Under the pieces are notes generated by a model. That model saw only the letters and a program-made list of their open reading frames with translations, was not told the origin of the DNA and made no database searches. From Thermoprotei archaeon (GTDB lineage Archaea; Thermoproteota; Thermoprotei_A; Sulfolobales; WANQ01): a stretch of 5,092 nt of DNA. The stretch spans positions 1-5,092 of the forward strand of contig JALWGO010000050.1 of assembly GCA_027038805.1 (NCBI GenBank), given 5' to 3'. A program made the translations under genes and the position numbers. This document shows positions 1-3,825 of this stretch, one piece after another (positions within the stretch are counted from its first letter, which is position 1; every line of letters begins with the position of its first letter).

Positions 1-729
1 GTAATAGTCTTAAAATCCGGTAGAACCGAGGCTGGATCACGAGCAATAGCAAGCCATACTGGAAGCCTAGCTGGAACAGATCAAGTATATACCGCTGTGT
101 TTAAACAAACGGGTGCCATAAGAGCCTATGGTATGGAAGAATTATTTGACATGGCTACTGCTCTAGCACTACAAGTACCAGCGAAGGGTAATCGTGTAGC
201 AATACTCACAGTAGGCGGTGGAAGCGGAGTTATGGCAGCTGACGCTTGCATGGATCTAGGACTCCAAGTACCAAAACTATCAGAACACACTGAAGAAAAA
301 CTAAGGAAGATACTCTTACCCATCGCCAGCCCTCATAACCCCGTTGACGTTACTGGTTCAGCAAGAGACGAACATCTTGTCGAATCAGTTGAAATACTAA
401 TGCGTAGTGGAGAAGTAGATGTTATCATATGGATACCCTATTTCATGGTACCAGCTATAACCGAGCAACTCGTAGAAAAATTCGTAGAACGCGTAAAAAA
501 AGTAAACCGTGAACTTGAAGCACCAATACCAGTAGTGGGAGCAGCAACGGGTGGAACGTATACATGGAAACAGGCTAGTAGAGCGGAAAAGATGGGTATA
601 CCTATGTACTTATCAGTTGAGAGAGCTGCAAAAGCTGCATGGGCTTTATACAAGTATGGTGAGTGGCTTAAGAAAAATAATAGGTTCGAACAATACATTG
701 AAAAAACTAGAAAAGTTCTAGGATACTAA
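1..729 (+). CDS. ADP-forming acyl-CoA synthetase, alpha subunit, C-terminal part (5' end outside window)
   Basis: The enzyme family converts acyl-CoA (acetyl-CoA or branched or aryl acyl-CoA) plus ADP and phosphate to the free acid plus ATP in the cytoplasm. It is the main substrate-level phosphorylation step in peptide- and sugar-fermenting archaea. The frame is open from base 1. Residues 5-25 of the fragment carry the family signature: KSGRTEAG, then SHTGSLAG, whose His (fragment residue 19) is the expected phosphohistidine. GGGSGVMAADA and SPHNPVDVTG follow and are typical of the succinyl-CoA-synthetase-like alpha fold. The fragment has 242 codons. The known His lies near residue 257 of a roughly 460-residue alpha subunit, so this looks like a stand-alone alpha chain without the ATP-grasp beta part. 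A GTG at 97 lies inside the conserved region and is not the start. Substrate specificity cannot be read from this fragment. Confidence 0.93.
   Translation, partial: VIVLKSGRTEAGSRAIASHTGSLAGTDQVYTAVFKQTGAIRAYGMEELFDMATALALQVPAKGNRVAILTVGGGSGVMAADACMDLGLQVPKLSEHTEEKLRKILLPIASPHNPVDVTGSARDEHLVESVEILMRSGEVDVIIWIPYFMVPAITEQLVEKFVERVKKVNRELEAPIPVVGAATGGTYTWKQASRAEKMGIPMYLSVERAAKAAWALYKYGEWLKKNNRFEQYIEKTRKVLGY
701..706 (-). terminator. Candidate T-tract terminator of the phosphoesterase-deoC operon
   Basis: Read on the minus strand this is a run of six T, about 38 nt past the deoC stop and inside the antisense of the convergent synthetase gene. Together with the plus-strand T tract at 750-758 it would make a compact two-way termination zone. 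The tract also encodes lysines of the synthetase, so it may be coincidental. Confidence 0.3.
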
Positions 730-740
730 ATAATATTATT
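729..740. repeat. Perfect 12-nt A/T palindrome between convergent stops
   Basis: AATAATATTATT is self-complementary and fills almost all of the 14-bp gap between the convergent synthetase and deoC stops. With only A and T it is a weak structure, and may simply reflect base composition. Confidence 0.3.
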
Positions 741-743
741 AAG

Positions 744-1457
744 TCATAGTTTTTCTTTGAGGTTTTTGTACTCTTCTATTATTTTAACACCACTACTCGT
801 ACCTATACGTGAAGCACCAGCTAATATTAGCGCTACCGCATCGTAAGCGTGCCTAATACCTCCAGCAGCCTTAACACCCGCTTTTTCACCAACAGTTTTC
901 TTCAATAAAACTACGTCATGTATAGTCGCTTTTCCCCCGAGAAAACCAGTACAAGTCTTAACATAGTCTGCTCCAGCTCTAACAACTAGTCCTGCTGCCC
1001 TAACCTTCTCGTCATCACTTAGTAAGCCAGTCTCTATAATCACCTTTACTAACGCGTTATAAGAATGTGCTAGTTCAACCATCGCCTTAATATCGTTTAA
1101 AACATAGTCATAGTCACCAGACTTAAACGCTTGAATATTCATTACCATATCTATTTCCTTAGCACCACGTTCCAGGACCATCTTTGCTTCTTGAAGCTTA
1201 ACTTCTGTAGGATGGTATCCCATAGGGAACCCTATTACAGTGCATACTTTGATATCGGTATTCTTGGATAGTACTTGGAGAGAGTGATACGGTGATAATA
1301 CTAGGCATGCGAACCCGTATTTCTTGTATTCTTCCACGCCTTTCAGTACATTGGAGGTAGTAGCCTCTGGTTTAATAATTGTGTGATCTATATATCCTGC
1401 AAATTCCTCTACACTAGTTTTCTTAATAAATTCTTCAACAAGATTCATATCATTCAT
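744..1457 (-). CDS. deoC: Deoxyribose-phosphate aldolase
   Basis: A class I aldolase that reversibly cleaves 2-deoxy-D-ribose 5-phosphate to glyceraldehyde 3-phosphate and acetaldehyde, in deoxynucleoside breakdown in the cytoplasm. The 237 residues match the family length for archaeal DeoC. A TIM barrel is indicated by IDHTIIKPEAT (23-33), VIGFPMGYHPTEVK (74-87), KEIDMVMN (100-107), YVKTCTGF (165-172) and GVKAAGGIR (194-202). The Schiff-base lysine is K167, with D103 and K196 as the proton-relay pair, so all catalytic residues are present. KTCTGF has Cys where many homologues have Ser. The ATG at 1457 overlaps the TGA of the upstream phosphoesterase as ATGA, and GAGGT at 1467-1471 lies 9 nt upstream, so translation is probably coupled. 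A second ATG at 1448 is possible but less well placed. Confidence 0.96.
   Translation of the reverse strand: MNDMNLVEEFIKKTSVEEFAGYIDHTIIKPEATTSNVLKGVEEYKKYGFACLVLSPYHSLQVLSKNTDIKVCTVIGFPMGYHPTEVKLQEAKMVLERGAKEIDMVMNIQAFKSGDYDYVLNDIKAMVELAHSYNALVKVIIETGLLSDDEKVRAAGLVVRAGADYVKTCTGFLGGKATIHDVVLLKKTVGEKAGVKAAGGIRHAYDAVALILAGASRIGTSSGVKIIEEYKNLKEKL
750..758 (+). terminator. T-rich terminator of the acyl-CoA synthetase gene
   Basis: The run TTTTTCTTT starts about 20 nt after the TAA at 727-729, inside the antisense of the deoC 3' end. Archaeal RNA polymerase terminates at such T tracts without needing a hairpin. This is inference from sequence alone. Confidence 0.4.
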
Positions 1458-1963
1458 ATCTCTACTACCTCTACTTCTAGCTTATCTAAATCTATAATAG
1501 CTATAGTGGATTTACCAGATATATATCCATGGACTTCACCTGGATTAACTACTAGCGTCTTTCCTATCCTTCTCACATCAACTCTATGTGTATGCCCATA
1601 TAATATGATATCGTAGGTCCCAGACTTAGCTAACGAGTCTACAAGATCAATTGTATATTTTGGATCACGCCAACCGTGGAGCGCTAGTATCTTCCTACCA
1701 GCTAGCTCAAGGAGAAGCGGAGGCTCCGAAATAATGAAACCATATTCTCTTGCAATAGATGATAATAACAGTTTATCTCCATCATTATTGCCGAAAACTA
1801 CCCCAAAATCTGACTCCAATTTGCTAAATAATCTAAGAGTAAAAGGCGAAACTATATCTCCTAGATGAAAAACAAAGTCTACGCCACGATCATTAAAGAA
1901 TTCTATAGCTTTCTCTACTCCCCTAACATTATCATGACTATCACTCAATACTCCAACAAACAT
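1454..1963 (-). CDS. Metallophosphoesterase of the YfcE/MJ0936 phosphodiesterase family
   Basis: A cytoplasmic calcineurin-like phosphodiesterase expected to bind two metal ions (Mn or Ni in relatives) and hydrolyse phosphodiesters; the physiological substrate is unknown. With the ATG at 1963 the protein has 169 residues, and the whole metal site is visible: D8 and H10 (SDSHDN), D36 (HLGD), N59 (FGNND), H96 (LHG), H124 and H126 (YGHTH), then NPGE at 140-143. This layout is that of MJ0936. An in-frame GTG pair at 1975 and 1972 could add four residues. I prefer ATG 1963 because the GTGGTGGAT stretch just before it looks like the SD itself (GGTGG, 5 nt spacing), and homologues begin directly with the first beta strand. 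The gene is first in an operon and its TGA overlaps the deoC ATG, which suggests a role near deoxyribose or nucleotide phosphate metabolism. Confidence 0.93.
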   Translation of the reverse strand: MFVGVLSDSHDNVRGVEKAIEFFNDRGVDFVFHLGDIVSPFTLRLFSKLESDFGVVFGNNDGDKLLLSSIAREYGFIISEPPLLLELAGRKILALHGWRDPKYTIDLVDSLAKSGTYDIILYGHTHRVDVRRIGKTLVVNPGEVHGYISGKSTIAIIDLDKLEVEVVEI

Positions 1964-2001
1964 ATTATCCACCACAAAGTCTTAAGCTATCCATGCCCAG
2001 G

Positions 2002-2019
2002 AAAATAGTAAATAGTAAG
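2002..2019 (-). promoter_or_regulatory. Candidate promoter of the phosphoesterase-deoC operon
   Basis: Minus-strand reading gives CTTACTATTTACTATTTT, an A/T block containing a tandem 7-nt repeat (TACTATT twice). It lies about 40-55 nt upstream of the ATG at 1963, a distance that suits an archaeal TATA element with a short leader. It is not a clean TATA consensus, so the call is weak. Confidence 0.3.
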
Positions 2020-2020
2020 A

Positions 2021-2031
2021 AGAAAAACATT
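2021..2031 (-). terminator. T-rich terminator after the 2047-2421 gene
   Basis: On the minus strand the sequence reads TGTTTTTCTTCT, starting about 15 nt beyond the TAG at 2047-2049. This would end the upstream transcript before the phosphoesterase promoter and make the 2047-2421 gene monocistronic. Confidence 0.4.
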
Positions 2032-2046
2032 GCCGACTTATAATGA

Positions 2047-2421
2047 CTACTCCTTTTTCTCCCATTCCTCTACCTCGCCTTCTCCTCTCAACGCTCTCCC
2101 ACTAGTCTCATATGCAAGCACTATCTCAACTAAACCATATTCAGATACATTTATTGCCAACGGTTCTAGACCGTATTTACCTGCAATCTCCTTTATCCTA
2201 TCAATAATCTCTACTGGGATTCCATTATCACCATACATGGGCTCAAGCTCTATTGATAACCATATATCCGTTGTAGCTATGTCCTCACCACCACTAGTAT
2301 AAACCCTAAGAGCCACTGAGGGATCAAAAATAGAGATATCGTCATCACTGTTAAGCAATAATTCAAGTTCCTCCATTAAAGCTACAGTCTCTTTTAACTT
2401 ACGGTTAAGTAGCTTAACCAT
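2047..2421 (-). CDS. Small acidic protein of unknown function
   Basis: I do not recognise this 124-residue protein. It has no signal peptide or membrane segment, so it is probably cytoplasmic. An N-terminal amphipathic helix (about 3-24, KLLNRKLKETVALMEELELL) is followed by an acidic patch (26-29). Alternating strand and helix segments come next: ALRVYTS, TDIWLSIEL, a helix VEIIDRIKEIAGKYG near 70-84, then LVEIVLAYE. This suggests a compact alpha/beta fold. The tail is highly charged (GEGEVEEWEKKE). It is likely real: the ATG at 2421 is preceded 5 nt away by GTGAT (2427-2431), matching the archaeal anti-SD, and base composition agrees with its neighbours. The flanking operons give no clear functional hint. 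Confidence 0.8.
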   Translation of the reverse strand: MVKLLNRKLKETVALMEELELLLNSDDDISIFDPSVALRVYTSGGEDIATTDIWLSIELEPMYGDNGIPVEIIDRIKEIAGKYGLEPLAINVSEYGLVEIVLAYETSGRALRGEGEVEEWEKKE

Positions 2422-2475
2422 CTCTAATCACTCATGAAATAAATTTTAGTTACGACTAAAAAATCTAAGGCAACA

Positions 2476-2490
2476 AACAATTTATAATAA
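2476..2490 (+). promoter_or_regulatory. TATA promoter of the C/D sRNA, possibly shared with the minus-strand gene
   Basis: AACAA (a BRE-like purine-rich element) followed by TTTATAATAA puts a TATA box at 2481-2488. The usual 25-nt spacing predicts transcription starting near 2508-2512, exactly where the sRNA kink-turn stem begins. The core TTATAA (2482-2487) is palindromic. Read on the minus strand it gives TTATAAAT, which would start a transcript near 2458, upstream of the 2421 ATG with a leader of about 35 nt. One TATA element may therefore serve both directions. Confidence 0.65.
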
Positions 2491-2501
2491 GGATATCCTT
2501 A
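2488..2501. repeat. 14-nt perfect palindrome between TATA box and sRNA start
   Basis: TAAGGATATCCTTA is fully self-complementary. It abuts the TATA box on its downstream side and ends about 10 nt before the sRNA body. In this position a bound dimer would block transcription initiation on the plus strand, so it is a candidate operator. It could also be chance. Confidence 0.4.
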
Positions 2502-2510
2502 AGTATTCCT

Positions 2511-2571
2511 CGGAGTGATGACACGACGGTCTCCTGAAGATCTCCATGTGGATTATTCTCCTTACTGACCC
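2511..2571 (+). ncRNA. Archaeal box C/D 2'-O-methylation guide sRNA
   Basis: All four boxes are present at canonical spacing. Box C is GTGATGA (2515-2521), D' is CTGA (2534-2537), C' is the degenerate ATGTGGA (2546-2552) and D is CTGA (2565-2568). The C-to-D' and C'-to-D guide spacers are both exactly 12 nt, typical of archaeal C/D RNAs. GG (2512-2513) before box C pairs with CC (2569-2570) after box D, with one nucleotide (A2514) before the box, as in an L7Ae-binding kink-turn. The RNA would assemble with L7Ae, Nop5 and fibrillarin. The D' guide (2522-2532, CACGACGGTCT) is complementary over 11 nt to AGACCGUCGUG of 23S rRNA domain V as I recall it. The D'+5 rule then selects the nucleotide equivalent to E. 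coli 2590. The D guide (2553-2564, TTATTCTCCTTA) has no target I know. The exact 5' and 3' ends are estimates. Confidence 0.85.
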
Positions 2572-2614
2572 TCCATTGCTGACTTAATTTCAAGTAATAG
2601 TAATTAATTATCAA

Positions 2615-3001
2615 CTACAATAGTTCTTTTAATATTCTCTCGTCTACTAGTCTTAGTGTTTTAAGAAGCCATAATACGTTACTATAAACGGATATTATGG
2701 AACGTGCATCTTCTATTCTACCATTATCTAAAAGTTCCCCTAATAATGCCATATCCTGTTTTATTCTAGCATATATTCTGAGAGCCTCATCGTAGCCCTT
2801 ACTCGTTAAATCATAGATTATCCTCTTTACAAGTATACCTGTTTTCCTTGAGAAAACGAGGCCCCTACTCACTAAGTCCTCTAAGATGTCTTTAACCTCT
2901 TCTACTGGGAGCTCAGTTACTAATGCTATGTCTTTAAGATCATTTACCCGTGAGAGTAGTAAGACTAGTAGTGCATCACTTGTTGTAATTTTCGCTCTCA
3001 T
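2615..3001 (-). CDS. Winged-helix DNA-binding protein (putative regulator)
   Basis: The 128-residue protein starts with a winged-helix domain (about 8-72). Helix 1 is SDALLVLLLSRV, helix 2 DLKDIALVTEL and the recognition helix PVEEVKDILEDLVSRGLV. A basic wing, FSRKTGILVKR, follows, and then YDLTSKGYDEAL, a phrase typical of archaeal wHTH proteins. The C-terminal half (73-128) is predicted helical and may form a dimerisation or partner-binding arm. No metal or ligand motif is evident. The ATG at 3001 overlaps the TGA of the upstream membrane-protein gene as ATGA, and GGGT lies 6 nt upstream, so the two proteins are probably made together. DNA target and signal are unknown; autoregulation of the adjacent divergent promoter region is an inference. 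Confidence 0.83.
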   Translation of the reverse strand: MRAKITTSDALLVLLLSRVNDLKDIALVTELPVEEVKDILEDLVSRGLVFSRKTGILVKRIIYDLTSKGYDEALRIYARIKQDMALLGELLDNGRIEDARSIISVYSNVLWLLKTLRLVDERILKELL

Positions 3002-3306
3002 GTTTGACCCTTTTGCTCGGATTCTTCAGTGGTTTTCTCCTCTTCTACTAATTCCTTCTTTATCTTTTTGAGCTCTTCTTCTAATTCTTTTTCTAATTCT
3101 TCTAGGGGTTTAGGTGGTGGTGTCGTGGCTAGGGTATAGCCTATCCAGGCTAATACACCAAATACCGCTATTACTGCTACGAGTCCAGTTATCTTTAGGA
3201 GTAATATATCGTATTTTGTAAAGAATAGTATGTACCCGTACACTATTATCACGATAACTGATACTATTAGGAGTAAGCCTCCAATAGCCTTATCTTTTGC
3301 AACCAT
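2998..3306 (-). CDS. Two-TM membrane protein with charged coiled-coil tail
   Basis: Unrecognised 102-residue protein. Two hydrophobic helices (about 7-29 and 39-60) are joined by a short FFTKYD turn. A Pro hinge (TTPPPKP, 61-67) follows, then a highly charged Glu/Lys helix (68-102, LEELEKELEEELKKIKKELVEEE) with a heptad-like pattern. The N-terminal KDK and the charged tail suggest both ends lie in the cytoplasm. The coiled coil would then be free to bind another protein, plausibly the winged-helix protein encoded immediately downstream with an ATGA overlap. The ATG at 3306 is supported by a purine-rich TAGAGG upstream and a TATA box about 40 nt away. The function is unknown; a membrane-tethered regulatory partner is an inference. 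Confidence 0.82.
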   Translation of the reverse strand: MVAKDKAIGGLLLIVSVIVIIVYGYILFFTKYDILLLKITGLVAVIAVFGVLAWIGYTLATTPPPKPLEELEKELEEELKKIKKELVEEEKTTEESEQKGQT

Positions 3307-3343
3307 TACTCTTAGCCTCTACAACACCCATTTAATCAAACAG

Positions 3344-3351
3344 TATTTAAA
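3344..3351 (-). promoter_or_regulatory. TATA box of the two-TM/winged-helix operon
   Basis: On the minus strand this reads TTTAAATA, a near-consensus archaeal TATA element. It predicts transcription starting near 3322, leaving a leader of about 15 nt before the ATG at 3306. Confidence 0.6.
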
Positions 3352-3375
3352 CATTCGGTATTCCTTATTAATCAT

Positions 3376-3417
3376 ATACTAGTTCTTTAAGAATCCTTAC
3401 GCTTATAAAACTAGTAT
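3376..3417. repeat. 9-bp inverted repeat around the divergent promoter
   Basis: ATACTAGTT (3376-3384) and AACTAGTAT (3409-3417) are perfect inverted copies 24 nt apart, and each contains the palindrome ACTAGT. The right copy overlaps the end of the plus-strand TATA box (3403-3410). This is a candidate operator pair for a dimeric repressor, unproven. Confidence 0.35.
3403..3410 (+). promoter_or_regulatory. TATA box of the four-TM protein gene
   Basis: TTATAAAA predicts a start site near 3430-3436, giving a leader of about 15-20 nt before the GTG at 3451. The gap 3307-3450 is thus a divergent promoter region, with no further gene visible in it. Confidence 0.6.
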
Positions 3418-3450
3418 TACTTTAAGCATAAAGCACTGGGACTGGTAACA

Positions 3451-3768
3451 GTGAGCGTAGTTAATAAAATCCTTGCAATAGGGTTTTTGGCGGTTATCTC
3501 TGCATATATAGTCTACTTTGGAGCCATTGCTGGACTCTCAGCGATTATACTAGCAGAAACATTACTATTAGCAGTTTTAGTAGGCTTGCTTGCTAAGCAA
3601 CGGTTAGGGGCTCTTCCAAGCTCCATCATATATATTATCTTGCTGATCGCTATGATTGGAGCTAGTACTAGTGTAACAGGCCTTATAGCACAACACATAT
3701 ATACTGGTATATTGTTGGCTGCAGACATAATATTGGCCTTATTGACTGTAGGATTCATGAAGAGTTAA
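3451..3768 (+). CDS. Small four-TM membrane protein of unknown function
   Basis: Unrecognised, 105 residues and almost entirely hydrophobic. Four membrane helices are likely: about 7-27, 29-47, 57-77 and 82-102. They are separated by a short basic loop AKQRLG (48-53), a polar turn near ASTSVTG and the segment AQH. E36 and D92 are acidic residues within or near predicted helices and could matter for ion or proton handling, but nothing shows this. The basic middle loop and the C-terminal MKS suggest that the loop and both ends face the cytoplasm. The GTG start is supported by a TATA box 40-48 nt upstream and by the lack of an earlier start; the SD is weak (TGGTAA). It is followed after 57 bp by the amidase gene in the same frame, possibly co-transcribed. 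Confidence 0.78.
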   Translation: MSVVNKILAIGFLAVISAYIVYFGAIAGLSAIILAETLLLAVLVGLLAKQRLGALPSSIIYIILLIAMIGASTSVTGLIAQHIYTGILLAADIILALLTVGFMKS

Positions 3769-3813
3769 ACCCATATTTTAATACCTTTTCAGCTAAATTC
3801 TTCCCAGCCGAAT

Positions 3814-3821
3814 AGGTGGTG
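3814..3821 (+). promoter_or_regulatory. Strong Shine-Dalgarno motif before the amidase
   Basis: AGGTGGTG closely matches the archaeal GGTG-type SD. Its GGTGG core (3815-3819) sits 6 nt before ATA 3826 and 9 nt before GTA 3829, where no standard start codon exists in the amidase frame. This site is the main argument for placing translation initiation here. Confidence 0.6.
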
Positions 3822-3825
3822 TGTT

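Noticed and set aside
97..99. GTG as start of the synthetase protein
   Set aside because: The conserved KSGRTEAG...SHTGSLAG signature lies upstream in the same open frame, so the gene continues past the left edge.
126..323. Minus-strand open frame opposite the synthetase gene
   Set aside because: It lies wholly antisense to a clearly conserved coding sequence, has low-complexity Ser/Pro-rich content and no SD. The frame at 438-698 (minus) is rejected for the same reasons.
1383..1616. Plus-strand open frame spanning the deoC-phosphoesterase junction
   Set aside because: Antisense to two conserved enzymes; composition is a mirror of their codons.
1972..1975. GTG at 1975 or 1972 as phosphoesterase start
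   Set aside because: They overlap the GGTGG that best serves as SD for ATG 1963. The extra residues MVDN precede the natural family N-terminus. They remain possible.
2030..2302. Plus-strand open frame opposite the small acidic protein
   Set aside because: Ser-rich shadow with no SD. The minus-strand frame has the SD and a plausible fold.
2579..2582. Alternative box D (CTGA) for the sRNA
   Set aside because: It would break the 12-nt spacing and the GG/CC kink-turn stem that the CTGA at 2565-2568 satisfies.
2886..3071. Plus-strand open frame across the winged-helix/two-TM junction
   Set aside because: Antisense to both genes of a pair that show ATGA coupling and domain signatures.
3513..3758. 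Minus-strand open frame opposite the four-TM gene
   Set aside because: No promoter or SD. The plus strand has a TATA box and a coherent four-helix membrane pattern.
3816..3823. GTG codons at 3816, 3819 and 3821 as amidase starts
   Set aside because: They are in other frames. The 3821 frame stops at once with TAG at 3827-3829, and the 3816/3819 frame closes near 3970 without matching the family.
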